From positions 62,001 to 126,000 of the forward strand of contig JAJZRS010000004.1 in assembly GCA_021802545.1 (NCBI GenBank): a DNA stretch of 64,000 nucleotides. Direction: 5' to 3'. Position numbers and translations under genes: made by a program. Under the pieces are notes generated by a model. It searched no databases, had not been told where the DNA came from, and was given only the letters and a program-made list of their open reading frames with translations. This document shows, one piece after another, positions 14,143-22,476 of this stretch; position 1 is the first letter of the stretch; every line of letters starts with the position of its first letter. The stretch comes from Pseudomonadota bacterium (GTDB lineage: Bacteria > Pseudomonadota > Gammaproteobacteria > Burkholderiales > JABEVD01).

Positions 14143-17040
14143 TTAAAGCCCGCTCACGATGGTCTGCAGCACCGTGTCTTCCGCCTTGATGGATTGCGCA
14201 TTCGCCTGGTAGGTGCGCTGCGCGCTGATCAAGTTGACAAGCTCGGCCGTCAGGTCGACGTTGGAATTTTCAACCGCAGACGATTGCAATACGCCCAGGC
14301 TGGAAGAGCCGGGCGGCCCGATCAATGGGGACCCTGAAGCCAGGGTCTCGTTGTACTGGTTGTTGCCGACGTCCTTGAGCCCGTTGGGATTGGTGAAGTT
14401 GGCCAGCGAAACTTGCCCAAGCGCCTTGGTTTGGCCATTCGAATAGCTGCCGGAAATCGTGCCGTCCGCGCCGATGCTGAAGCTGCTCAGCTGGCCTGCC
14501 GAATAGCCGTCCTGGCTCAGCGAATTGGTGCCGAAATTTCCGCCGTACTGCGTCATCTGGCTGAAATCCACCGCGAAGGCAAGCGGCGACGCCCCGTTCG
14601 CCAGGGTGATAGTCTTGCTGGTGTTGGTCGGGGCATTCGCGCCTGACAGGACAGCCCCGCCCGTGCTGAACTGGAGCATCGATGGCGACGGTCCTGCGGA
14701 TGCTTTCGCGACGTTGGGCACCAGCGTGACTACGCTGGATATGGCCTGCGCCTGCGCGTTGGTCAGTCCCGCGCCCAACGCAGCCGTCTGTGCGGCGGAC
14801 GCCATTTGAGCCGAGGTCTGTCCCGAGACGATCGCAGTCGTGATCGCGCTGATCTGCGCTGCGTTCGCCCCGAAGGCATTGGCCATCGCTGAAGCGCTTC
14901 CCTGAGCTTCGGTCAGTTGGCTCACGGCGGTCTGTACCGATCCGCTGGCAGGAATCAGACCGACGATGGATGAAAGGGCTGCCGCCTGGGTTGAATTCAA
15001 TCCGCCCGGCCCGGTCGCTGCGGTCTGGGCCGCCGCAGCCATTTGCGCCGAAGTCTGTCCGGCCACAATCGCCGAACTGATGGCCCCGCTTTGCGTCGCA
15101 TTGGCGCCGAAGGCCGTCGCCATCGCCGCAGCAGTCGACTGCGCCTTGGCAGCCTGGTTCGCTGCGGTCTGGGTCGCTCCGCTGTCTGGAATGTCGCTTG
15201 CGGCTGCCGCGATCGCAGCCGACTGGGATGGCGTCAGTCCCTGGGCTGTCGCGGTGGCCGAAGCGATGGTCGCAAGGCTTGCCGTGGTTGCCGGCGGAAC
15301 CGCCGCAATCGCCGAAGTGATGACGTTGTTCTGGGCTGCGGTCGATCCGAATGCGGTCGCCAAAGCTGCCGCGCTGGTCTGCGCTCCCGAAAGCTGAGTG
15401 ACGGCCGTCTGGCTCGCCAGAGCGTTCGGGATGGTGTTGACGGCTGCGGCAATCGCAGCCGCCTGGTCGACCGTCATGCCCTGTCCGGTCGCCGCTGTCG
15501 ATGCCGCGCTCGCCAATGCCGATGTGGTGGCCGGGGCTGCGCCCGAGATCGCTGTAGTGATTGCGGTCACCTGGGCCGCTGTTGCGCCGAATGCGTTGGC
15601 CGCTGCCGTGGCAAGCGCCTGTGCACCGGTGACCTGGTTCGTCGCCGTTTCCGTGATACCCGTGTTGGGTATCAGCGAAACCACGGACTGGATCGAAGCG
15701 GCCTGGGCAACAGTCAACCCGCCGCCCGGGCTGCCTGCCGCCGTCTGAGCTGCGGTGGCATAGGAAGCGGATGTGGGCGGCGACGCATTATTGATCGCCG
15801 TCGTAATTGCATTGATCTGGGCCGTGGTCGCGCCGAAACCTGAGGCTGCAGCTGTGACGCTCGACTGGATGGATGACAACTGGGTGGCAGGCGTCATGAC
15901 CGCGCCGGAATCAGGAATGAAGGAAAGCACCGATGAAATGGATGCTGCCTGCGTTGAATTCAACCCGCCGGGGCCGGTTGCGACCGCCTGGACGGCGGCG
16001 CCCATTTGCGCAGGCGTCGTCCCGGATACCATGGATCCGGTCATCGCCGAAGTTTGCGTCGTCGTGGCGCCAAACCCAGATGCCGCAGCGGCCACCATCG
16101 ACTGCGCGCCGGTCAGCTGGGTGCTCACGGTCTGAACCGGGGTCAGGATATCCGGCACCAGCGCGACAGCGGATGAAATGGAAGCGGCCTGCGCTGCGCT
16201 CAGCCCTGCCGTGGTAGCGGCCGTGGAAGCCGCAGCCGCCATCTGCGCCGAAGTCGTTCCCGACACCATGGATCCCGTGATCGCGTTGATCTGGGCTGCA
16301 GTTGCGCTAAAACCGCTCGCAACCGATGTAGCGGTTGCCTGCGCCGCGGAAAGTTGTGTCGCTGCCGTCTGTACCGGATCGGCCGACACGCCGTCCACAT
16401 TGGTATAAACGTTCCAGGTGTTCGAAGCCACATTCACGAAATAGAACGTTGCGGCATGCGACTGGCCTAGGCTGTCGTAAAGAGTCTCCGGCGTCGAGAA
16501 ATTGTAGCTGGTCGGATCAGCAGAATTGAAAGGGGTCGTCGTGGGCGGCGTCGCCGAGGAAGACAGATTGGCTCCGACGGAAGTCGTTGTGGTCGCCCTG
16601 GGCGAAAGGTTGGCTGAGGACACCTTCAGGTTGCCCAACGCGCCAGGGGTGACGACGCCGTTCACCGCGCTGTATCCCGTCAGGAACTGCCCAAGGCTGT
16701 TGACGACATAGCCGTCCTTGTTGAGCTGGAACTGTCCGTCGCGCGTATATGAAATCGTGTTGCCCTGGCTCACCCTGAAGAAGCCCTGGCCATTGATCGC
16801 GATGTCGAGCGGGTTGTTGGTGGTCGTGATATTGCCCTGGGAATACTGTTCATTCACCGACCCGATGGTGGTGCCGATCCCGATCTGCGTCCCGCCGCCG
16901 ATCGAATTGGCATAGACGTCGGCAAACTGCACGCGCGAGGACTTGAATCCCACGGTGCTGCTGTTCGCCACATTGTTGCCGATCACCTGGAGATTCTTGT
17001 CCGCGGCATTGAGTCCGCTCAATCCTTGCTGGAAACCCAT
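14143..17040 (-). CDS. flgE: Enlarged flagellar hook protein FlgE with Ala-rich repeat array
   Basis: 965 aa, against about 400 for standard FlgE. The N-terminus (MGFQQGLSGLNAADKNLQVI) and the C-terminus (NVDLTAELVNLISAQRTYQA) are classical hook protein ends. The D2 domain begins around residue 167, is interrupted after DGVSADP, and resumes near residue 787 (MLQFSTGGAVLSG). Between them, residues 227 to about 777 hold seven Ala-rich repeats of 79-82 residues. Removing the array leaves about 414 aa, a normal FlgE. D2 of hook proteins faces outward, so the array should decorate the hook surface. This placement is inference from known FlgE structures. Confidence 0.96.
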   Translation of the reverse strand: MGFQQGLSGLNAADKNLQVIGNNVANSSTVGFKSSRVQFADVYANSIGGGTQIGIGTTIGSVNEQYSQGNITTTNNPLDIAINGQGFFRVSQGNTISYTRDGQFQLNKDGYVVNSLGQFLTGYSAVNGVVTPGALGNLKVSSANLSPRATTTTSVGANLSSSATPPTTTPFNSADPTSYNFSTPETLYDSLGQSHAATFYFVNVASNTWNVYTNVDGVSADPVQTAATQLSAAQATATSVASGFSATAAQINAITGSMVSGTTSAQMAAAASTAATTAGLSAAQAASISSAVALVPDILTPVQTVSTQLTGAQSMVAAAASGFGATTTQTSAMTGSMVSGTTPAQMGAAVQAVATGPGGLNSTQAASISSVLSFIPDSGAVMTPATQLSSIQSSVTAAASGFGATTAQINAITTAINNASPPTSASYATAAQTAAGSPGGGLTVAQAASIQSVVSLIPNTGITETATNQVTGAQALATAAANAFGATAAQVTAITTAISGAAPATTSALASAASTAATGQGMTVDQAAAIAAAVNTIPNALASQTAVTQLSGAQTSAAALATAFGSTAAQNNVITSAIAAVPPATTASLATIASATATAQGLTPSQSAAIAAAASDIPDSGATQTAANQAAKAQSTAAAMATAFGANATQSGAISSAIVAGQTSAQMAAAAQTAATGPGGLNSTQAAALSSIVGLIPASGSVQTAVSQLTEAQGSASAMANAFGANAAQISAITTAIVSGQTSAQMASAAQTAALGAGLTNAQAQAISSVVTLVPNVAKASAGPSPSMLQFSTGGAVLSGANAPTNTSKTITLANGASPLAFAVDFSQMTQYGGNFGTNSLSQDGYSAGQLSSFSIGADGTISGSYSNGQTKALGQVSLANFTNPNGLKDVGNNQYNETLASGSPLIGPPGSSSLGVLQSSAVENSNVDLTAELVNLISAQRTYQANAQSIKAEDTVLQTIVSGL
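14710..16362 (-). repeat. Seven tandem ~79-residue Ala-rich repeats inside flgE
   Basis: Encodes FlgE residues 227 to about 777. Units begin at residues 227, 306, 385, 467, 547, 627 and 706. They follow the same consensus as the flgK array (TQLxxAxxxAxxxAxxFGA, then QIxAIxxAI, AQMAxAAQTAA, QAAAIxSVV, LIP). Individual FlgE units match particular FlgK units better than their own neighbours: unit 4 of each protein agrees at about 57 of 79 positions by my hand count. Confidence 0.93.
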
Positions 17041-17055
17041 TTCACATGCCCTTTC

Positions 17056-17739
17056 TTAAAAAATTTGCTTGATTGCGGACAAGGCAACAGGACCACCATT
17101 GCTCAGATTCAGCATCACGCCCTGCGCATTCTGGGATACGCTGGATACCGTATCCTGGGAAAGCGTAGTGGCGGTGACCGCGCTGCCGTTCTGCTTTGCC
17201 GTGACTGAAAACTGATAAGTGCCGTCGGGGGCCTGCGCACCCGAATCGGTCTTCCCGTCCCACTTCAAGGTATCGGTCCCGGCGGCCTGCGCACCCACGT
17301 TCATGGTACGCACCGTGCTTCCCGACGCATTCTTGATCGTCACGGTCATGGTGTCCACTGCCTGCGGCAGGTCCACGCTGTAATTGGCAACGCCGTTTTT
17401 CAAGTTCATGCTGCTGCCCGCACTCAGCACGCTCTTGCCGATCAGGCTGGCCGACTGCATGACCTGGTTGGACATGAAAGCCGAAGACAGGCTGCTCATG
17501 GTTGTGTTTAGGTTGTCTATCCCGGTCACCGTGCTGAGCTGAGCCATCTGCGTGGTGATTTGGGAATTGTCCATCGGGTTCAGGGGGTCCTGATTCTGCA
17601 TCTGCGTGACCAGCAAAGTCAGGAACCGGTTCTGCATGGCCTGGACCGAATTTCCGCCGGTCAGGGCATTGGCAGCCGCGCTCTGCGCTGCCGAGCTCTG
17701 GGATGCCGTTGTCTGGTTTTGCACTGCGCTGACGCTCAT
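17056..17739 (-). CDS. flgD: Hook assembly cap protein FlgD
   Basis: 227 aa, normal length. The region MQNRFLTLLVTQMQNQDPLN followed by PMDNSQITTQMAQLSTVTGI is the FlgD signature. A FlgD Ig-like and tudor-like domain makes up the C-terminal half. FlgD caps the growing hook and inserts FlgE subunits. Here it must handle an FlgE more than twice the usual size, yet the cap itself is not enlarged. The gene sits 15 bases before flgE. Confidence 0.96.
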   Translation of the reverse strand: MSVSAVQNQTTASQSSAAQSAAANALTGGNSVQAMQNRFLTLLVTQMQNQDPLNPMDNSQITTQMAQLSTVTGIDNLNTTMSSLSSAFMSNQVMQSASLIGKSVLSAGSSMNLKNGVANYSVDLPQAVDTMTVTIKNASGSTVRTMNVGAQAAGTDTLKWDGKTDSGAQAPDGTYQFSVTAKQNGSAVTATTLSQDTVSSVSQNAQGVMLNLSNGGPVALSAIKQIF

Positions 17740-17755
17740 CTATCTCTCCTTAGCG

Positions 17756-18157
17756 TTATTGACCCATGGTCAATGTCTTCATCATCATGGACTTGGCCGT
17801 GTTCATCATGTCGACATTGTTCTGGTAGGAACGGGATGCCGAGATCATGTTGACCATTTCTTCTATCGGGTTGACGTTCGGCATCTGGACAAAGCCCTTT
17901 GCATCGGCCAACGGGTTCTTGGGGTCGTACACCACTTTCCAGGGGGCCGGGTCATCCACTACGCGGTCGACTTTCACGCCGACGGCGCCGGTATCCAGCG
18001 GCATTGCGCTGAAAACAATCTGCTTCGCCTTGTAGGGATGCCCATCCGGACTCGTCGCGCTGTCCGCATTGGCAAGATTGCTCGCCACCACGTTGAGGCG
18101 CTGCGACTGGGCAAGCATCCCCGACCCTGCTATGCCGAAAATATTGAACAAAGACAT
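17756..18157 (-). CDS. flgC: Proximal rod protein FlgC
   Basis: 133 aa, normal FlgC size. The N-terminal [20 protein letters not shown] and the C-terminal [20 protein letters not shown] are conserved rod-protein helices. It works with FlgB and FlgF in the proximal rod. It follows flgB by 3 bases. Confidence 0.97.
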   Translation of the reverse strand: MSLFNIFGIAGSGMLAQSQRLNVVASNLANADSATSPDGHPYKAKQIVFSAMPLDTGAVGVKVDRVVDDPAPWKVVYDPKNPLADAKGFVQMPNVNPIEEMVNMISASRSYQNNVDMMNTAKSMMMKTLTMGQ

Positions 18158-18160
18158 CGA

Positions 18161-18556
18161 TTACCCCTGCACTGCCGCAAGCATGGTCTTGATCTTGCCC
18201 GTCAGGAGCGTCAGATCGGCTTCATAGTGAACCGCATTGTCCATGTACTTGTTCCTTTCCACATCCATCTCGACCGTGTTGCTGTCCAGTCCCGTCTGAT
18301 AAGGCTGCTCGTACTGCAGCTTGATTCCAAGCGGCCCGAAATTAGCCTGCAGGTGGCGCGGATCCGTCCTGTCCAGCCTCGAAGCATTGCTTTTTGAAAG
18401 CGCGCTGCCCAAGGCCGACGCAAAATCAAAATCCCTGGCCTTGTAGTTGGGTGTATCGGCATTCGCGATGTTCGATGCCAGGACCTGCTGGCGCTTCACC
18501 CTGAGTTCAAGCGCTTTCTGGTAAAAAGAAAATGCCGTATCTAGACTGCTGATCAT
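18161..18556 (-). CDS. flgB: Proximal rod protein FlgB
   Basis: 131 aa, normal length. It contains the FlgB signature RQQVLASNIANADTPNYKAR near residues 23-42 and the C-terminal Y-E-A-D-L motif. It is the first gene of the flgBCDEFGHIJ operon on the minus strand. A sigma-54-like site lies 32-47 bases upstream of its ATG. Confidence 0.97.
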   Translation of the reverse strand: MISSLDTAFSFYQKALELRVKRQQVLASNIANADTPNYKARDFDFASALGSALSKSNASRLDRTDPRHLQANFGPLGIKLQYEQPYQTGLDSNTVEMDVERNKYMDNAVHYEADLTLLTGKIKTMLAAVQG

Positions 18557-18587
18557 GTTCGCCTCACTATCCGTTCACACGTCTACA

Positions 18588-18603
18588 AGCATTAAGCATG
18601 CCA
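18588..18603 (-). promoter_or_regulatory. Sigma-54-like promoter of the flgB operon
   Basis: On the minus strand this reads TGGCATGCTTAATGCT. The RpoN consensus is TGGCACG-N4-TTGCW. The essential GG and GC doublets are present with exactly 10 bases between them, and there are two other mismatches. The implied start of transcription is around 18577, about 20 bases before the flgB ATG at 18556. The site is in the 192-base divergent flgB/flgA gap. RpoN control of class-2 flg genes is known in FleQ-type polar flagellar systems. Confidence 0.6.
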
Positions 18604-18748
18604 TACGCAAAAATGCGGGATTCCATTGCATTCGATGCGGCAAAGCGGCAAATTTTGCCACGACGAGGGAGAGCCGTTTGCCGCTTTAGAATGTCCAGCA
18701 TTCGCGGCGCGATTGCGTTAAACTTTGTTTTTTTTGTGCGGCATTGCC

Positions 18749-19426
18749 ATGCTACGTTCCCTCGCATTCATTCTTGTTTTTCTGCTGGCCGGATCGGCGC
18801 AAGGGGCTTCCGAACACATCGCTTCGATCAAGGCGGCGGTCAGAACTTTCGTCATGAGCCAGGCAGTCAGCATGCCAGGCGAGGTGTCGGTCGAAATCGG
18901 CGAAATCGATCCCGCCCTCTCGCTTCCCGCATGTCCAATGCTCACGCCTTTCCTCGGTCAAGGCAGCAGGCTTTGGGGGAACAGCACGATAGGCGTGAAA
19001 TGCGAAGGCAAATGGACGATCTACGTCCCCGTCAATGTCAAGGTGATGGCTGACGTGGTCTATTCCGCCAGACCGCTCTCTCAGGGCATGGTGATCTCGC
19101 CGCTAGACGTCATGCTCAGGAAATCCGATCTTGCCCAGGCGCCGCCTGGCGCGCTCACGGACATTGGACAAGCCGTGGGAAAAACCATGATATCGAGTAT
19201 TCCATCGGGTTACCCGATGAGAGCGGACATGCTTAGAGCACCCCTGATCATTCGGACGGGACAGCCTGTCAGGCTCATTTCCAAGGGGAGAGGCTTCCAG
19301 GTGACCTCACAGGGCATCGCCCTGGGAGAAGCCTCCGAAGGGCAGAGCGTCCAGGTGAGAACCTCATCGGGACGCGTCATCAGCGGCATAGCACGACCCG
19401 GTCCTTATGTCGAAGTGACTTTTTGA
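18749..19426 (+). CDS. flgA: P-ring assembly chaperone FlgA
   Basis: 225 aa from the ATG that gives a clean Sec signal peptide (MLRSLAFILVFLLAGSAQGA). A TTG eight codons upstream is also in frame but lengthens the signal without reason, so it is not used. The C-terminal SAF domain (about residues 100-225, with RPLSQGMVISPLDV) is typical. FlgA is the periplasmic chaperone that helps FlgI polymerise. It is transcribed divergently from flgB. Confidence 0.94.
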   Translation: MLRSLAFILVFLLAGSAQGASEHIASIKAAVRTFVMSQAVSMPGEVSVEIGEIDPALSLPACPMLTPFLGQGSRLWGNSTIGVKCEGKWTIYVPVNVKVMADVVYSARPLSQGMVISPLDVMLRKSDLAQAPPGALTDIGQAVGKTMISSIPSGYPMRADMLRAPLIIRTGQPVRLISKGRGFQVTSQGIALGEASEGQSVQVRTSSGRVISGIARPGPYVEVTF

Positions 19427-19437
19427 TAAAAAAAGTC

Positions 19438-19464
19438 TAAAGTTTCTCCATTTGCTGCCGTTAT
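19438..19464 (+). promoter_or_regulatory. Sigma-28 (FliA) promoter of flgMN
   Basis: TAAAGTTT (19438-19445), 11 bases, GCCGTTAT (19457-19464). The -35 box matches the known FliA consensus exactly, the spacing is exact, and the -10 box keeps GCCG. It lies just downstream of the flgA stop and 30 bases before the flgM ATG. This gives the expected feedback loop in which FliA drives its own anti-sigma factor. Confidence 0.88.
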
Positions 19465-19494
19465 AACGATCGTACAAAAGTTTAAGGATTGATC

Positions 19495-19803
19495 ATGAAG
19501 ATCGATAACAGTCTCAAACCCCTGGTTTCGAGCACAAGTTCCGGAAAGGCAGCGGCCTTGCCGAAGGCGGATTCGGCGCCTCAGCAAGCCAAAACCGAGC
19601 AGGTGCAGATCAGCGCGCTGTCCACGCAGCTCAAGGCGGTTGAAAGCAGCATGGCGAATACGCCGGTCGTCAATCTGGACAAGGTGAACCAGATCAAGCA
19701 GGCGATCAGCGAGGGCAAATTCAAGATCAATCCGGCCGCGATCAGCGACAAGCTGATCAGCTCGGTCAAGGACCTGATCCAATCGAACCAGCAGAATGCC
19801 TGA
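19495..19803 (+). CDS. flgM: Anti-sigma-28 factor FlgM
   Basis: 102 aa from the ATG at 19495, preceded by AAGGA. A TTG two codons upstream is less likely. The C-terminal half has the FlgM signature, including VNQIKQAISEGKFKINPAAI, which binds FliA. FlgM holds FliA inactive until the hook is complete and is then exported through it. The stop lies 8 bases inside flgN. Confidence 0.94.
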   Translation: MKIDNSLKPLVSSTSSGKAAALPKADSAPQQAKTEQVQISALSTQLKAVESSMANTPVVNLDKVNQIKQAISEGKFKINPAAISDKLISSVKDLIQSNQQNA

Positions 19804-20236
19804 TTTGCAGTCGCTCCTCGGGAGCGAACTGGACGCTGCAAAGGGATTTTTGTCCCTGCTGAAAGAAGAAGAATCCGCACTCGTTGCGGGGGATGTAGAT
19901 CGCCTGTCCGCGATCGTCAACGAGAAATACGCGCACTTGCAGCAGATCTCCCGCCTCACCCAGGAACGTCTCCATCAGCTCCCCCCTTCGGATGCAATCG
20001 CTTGGCTGGAAAATCATCCCGAGGCATCCAAGCTCTGGCAGGAACTCATCCGTGTTTCCGAGGAAATCAGGCTGACCAATGAAATCAACGGAAAAATGAT
20101 CGACGTGCGCTTGCGCAGCACCCAGCAGGCGCTCAACATGCTGAATTCGCTTGTCAACCAGACGACCAATCTCTACGGGCCTGATGGACAGGCCAGCGTC
20201 GGCATTCAGACCGGGCTCAGCCGGGACAGCGCCTGA
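19796..20236 (+). CDS. flgN: Flagellar export chaperone FlgN
   Basis: 146 aa, mostly helical and coiled-coil, with the FlgN-family run of Glu- and Leu-rich helices and a polar C-terminal tail. FlgN escorts FlgK and FlgL to the export gate, so in this organism its client FlgK is 1504 aa long. The gene overlaps flgM by 8 bases. It converges on motD with only 3 bases between the stops. Confidence 0.9.
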   Translation: MPDLQSLLGSELDAAKGFLSLLKEEESALVAGDVDRLSAIVNEKYAHLQQISRLTQERLHQLPPSDAIAWLENHPEASKLWQELIRVSEEIRLTNEINGKMIDVRLRSTQQALNMLNSLVNQTTNLYGPDGQASVGIQTGLSRDSA

Positions 20237-20239
20237 ACC

Positions 20240-20962
20240 TCACTTTTTCTGCACGGGAATATCGGTCACATGCTCCGGCGCGCTTGCCAGGATCATGACG
20301 GTCACCCGCCGGTTCCGCGCCCGACCCTCTGCAGTATCGTTTGAATCGACGGGATTGTTCTCCGCGTAGCCAATGACCACCATTCTTTGCGGGTCGATGC
20401 CGTTTTCGGCAAACAGTCGCACCACGCTGCTCGCGCGTGCCGAGGACAATTCCCAGTTGGACGGGTAACTCGGGGTATTGATCGGCGTGTTGTCCGTGTA
20501 TCCCATGACCTTGATGGCATGACTGTCGTCTTTGAGCACCTTGGCCACCGCTTCCAGCACCTTGATGGAATCCGGCTCAAGACTCGCCTGCCCCGACTTG
20601 AACAGCAGGCTCGCGTTGATTTCCACCGTCACGCCGAGATTGCTCTGCATCACTTTCACCTTGCCCACTTTCACGAGCGGCGACATGACCGTACTGATGT
20701 CCTGGGCGATACCCTGCATCGTTTCCCTTCTTTTGATCAATGTGGCTTTTGACTCGGATGGCGCCGACTGAACAGGGTTGGGTGCGGGCTTATTGAGGAA
20801 AGCGTTCGAAAGGGAATAGCCGAAAGTCTTGTATTTCCCTTCGTTGACGGAAGAGGTGGCGTACATCACCACAAAAAAGGCGAACAGCAGCGTGATGAAA
20901 TCGGAATATGAAATCATCCATCTATCATGGTTGTCGCGCTCTTCCTCCCTTTTTCTGCGCAC
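20240..20962 (-). CDS. motD: Flagellar stator protein MotD (MotB family)
   Basis: 240 aa, starting at a GTG preceded by GGGGGGA. The N-terminus RWMISYSDFITLLFAFFVVM holds the single membrane helix and the Asp that conducts protons in MotB proteins. An OmpA-like peptidoglycan-binding domain spans about residues 100-230 (MGYTDNTPINT, ELSSARASSVVRLF). The partner gene motC lies just upstream and is likely cotranscribed. The MotC/MotD assignment, and not MotA/MotB, rests on sequence flavour and on the link to fliA-flhFG. Confidence 0.9.
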   Translation of the reverse strand: MRRKREEERDNHDRWMISYSDFITLLFAFFVVMYATSSVNEGKYKTFGYSLSNAFLNKPAPNPVQSAPSESKATLIKRRETMQGIAQDISTVMSPLVKVGKVKVMQSNLGVTVEINASLLFKSGQASLEPDSIKVLEAVAKVLKDDSHAIKVMGYTDNTPINTPSYPSNWELSSARASSVVRLFAENGIDPQRMVVIGYAENNPVDSNDTAEGRARNRRVTVMILASAPEHVTDIPVQKK

Positions 20963-20971
20963 GTTTCCCCC

Positions 20972-21718
20972 CTAGACGACGTAACCCAGCAGCCTTTCCT
21001 CGATGATGCGGGGATTTTCCCCTTCGGCAATGGCAACCAAACCGTCGATCAGCATTTCACGCCACACGACCTGGTTGTTGATCAGCGTCTTCAGCTTGCT
21101 CGCGATGGGCAGGAAAACCAGGTTGGCCAGTCCGACGCCGTAGATGGTCGCGACGAACGCGACCGCGATGCCGCCCCCCAACTTTGCCGGATTGGAGAGG
21201 TTCTCCATGACATGAATCAGTCCAAGCACCGCGCCAAGAATGCCTATCGTCGGCGAATACCCGCCTGCCGCTTCCCACACTCTGGCCGATTGGCGCGAAA
21301 AATCCTCGAAAGCGTTGATGTCGACATCCATCATTTCACGCATCTTCAAGGGCGGCGTGCCGTCGATCAGCAGATGCATCCCTTTCTTGACGAAAGGATC
21401 GGTAATTTCCTCCAGCCCGGACTCGAGGACCAGCAGCCCCTCCTTGCGCACCGCGCTGCTCCAGGCGATGATCTGCTTGATCAGCGATTCGGAAGCATAG
21501 TTGGGGGGGAAGAAGACCCAAATGAGCATCTTGATCCCGCCCCAAAACACTTTCAGGGGCGTTTGCAGCATCACCGCGCCCATGGTGCCGCCGGCCACGA
21601 TCACGAAAGCGGTCACCTGGAGCAGCGAATCGACACGGCCGCCTTCCAGTATGTGCCCTCCGACAATACCAGCGATCGCCAAACTCAGGCCGATCACACT
21701 GTTGAAGTCGAATTTCAT
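20972..21718 (-). CDS. motC: Flagellar stator protein MotC (MotA family)
   Basis: 248 aa with four membrane segments and a large cytoplasmic loop (about 60-140). The C-terminal pair of helices includes GGYSPTIGILGAVLGLIHVM, with the conserved Pro that couples ion flow to torque. MotC and MotD form the peptidoglycan-anchored stator. The gene follows fliA by 13 bases and ends 9 bases before motD. Confidence 0.92.
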   Translation of the reverse strand: MKFDFNSVIGLSLAIAGIVGGHILEGGRVDSLLQVTAFVIVAGGTMGAVMLQTPLKVFWGGIKMLIWVFFPPNYASESLIKQIIAWSSAVRKEGLLVLESGLEEITDPFVKKGMHLLIDGTPPLKMREMMDVDINAFEDFSRQSARVWEAAGGYSPTIGILGAVLGLIHVMENLSNPAKLGGGIAVAFVATIYGVGLANLVFLPIASKLKTLINNQVVWREMLIDGLVAIAEGENPRIIEERLLGYVV

Positions 21719-21731
21719 GAGCTTTTTTCTT

Positions 21732-22442
21732 CTAGCGCATGTTCTTCAACCGGCTGCGCAACCTGGCGATCGCCTGGCTGTGCAGCTGGCAGACTCTGGA
21801 TTCCCCGACCCCAAGCACCTCCCCAATTTCCTTGAGGTTGAGTTCCTCTTCGTAATACAGGGCCATGACCAATTTTTCCCTTTCCGGAAGACTTTCGATC
21901 GCAAGGATCAGCGCCTGACGGAATCCCTCATCCATGAGCTTTTCAAGCGGACTGTCGTCTTCCTTGCCATAGCTGTCAAGGAAATGGTGTTCCCCTTCCC
22001 CGTCGAAATCGTCGTAATAGATGAGTTGGTTTCCGCGCGTCTCCAACAGCAGCTTATGGTATTCCTCGATCGACACGCCGAGTGCATCCGCGACTTCCCT
22101 GTCGGTGGCCATGCGCCCCAGACTTTGTTCGGTGGTATGAATGGCATCCTCGACGCGCTTGGAGTTCTTGCGCACCTCTCTCGGGAACCAGTCGTTCGCC
22201 CGCAGGCCATCCAGCATGGCCCCTCTTATTCTTTGCGATGCGTAAGTTTCGAATTGCGCACCCTGGGTGGGATCGAAGCGCTGGATGGCGTCGAGCAACC
22301 CCATCATGCCATTCTGAATAAGATCTTCGACCAATACGTTGGCAGGCAATTTCGCCATCATGTAATGCGCTATGCGCTTCACGAGCGGCGCATATTGGTT
22401 GATCTTGCCGTCGATATCGGTCAATCCAGAAGCAGTATACAT
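21732..22442 (-). CDS. fliA: Flagellar sigma factor FliA (sigma-28)
   Basis: 236 aa. It has sigma-70 family regions 2 (IQNGMMGLLDAIQRFDPTQG), 3 and 4 (EIGEVLGVGESRVCQLHSQA), and lacks region 1.1, as expected for sigma-28. It directs transcription of late flagellar genes. Two matching promoters occur in this window, at flgM and flgK. It is fifth in the flhB-flhA-flhF-flhG-fliA-motC-motD run, 34 bases after flhG. Confidence 0.97.
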   Translation of the reverse strand: MYTASGLTDIDGKINQYAPLVKRIAHYMMAKLPANVLVEDLIQNGMMGLLDAIQRFDPTQGAQFETYASQRIRGAMLDGLRANDWFPREVRKNSKRVEDAIHTTEQSLGRMATDREVADALGVSIEEYHKLLLETRGNQLIYYDDFDGEGEHHFLDSYGKEDDSPLEKLMDEGFRQALILAIESLPEREKLVMALYYEEELNLKEIGEVLGVGESRVCQLHSQAIARLRSRLKNMR

Positions 22443-22476
22443 TCTGACCCGGGCGATACAAAATTGATATTATGCC

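Noticed and set aside
6443..16362. Periodic repeats that might suggest a CRISPR or satellite array
   Set aside because: The period is about 237 bases, fully in frame within flgK and flgE, with diverged DNA and no spacers.
18620..18680. GGCAAATTTTGCC-type dyad upstream of flgB as a sigma-54 site
   Set aside because: GG and GC are separated by 8 bases, not 10; the site at 18588-18603 fits better.
18719..18745. TAAACTTT-N11-GCGGCATT before flgA as a sigma-28 promoter
   Set aside because: The -10 box lacks GCCG and transcription would start at or after the flgA ATG.
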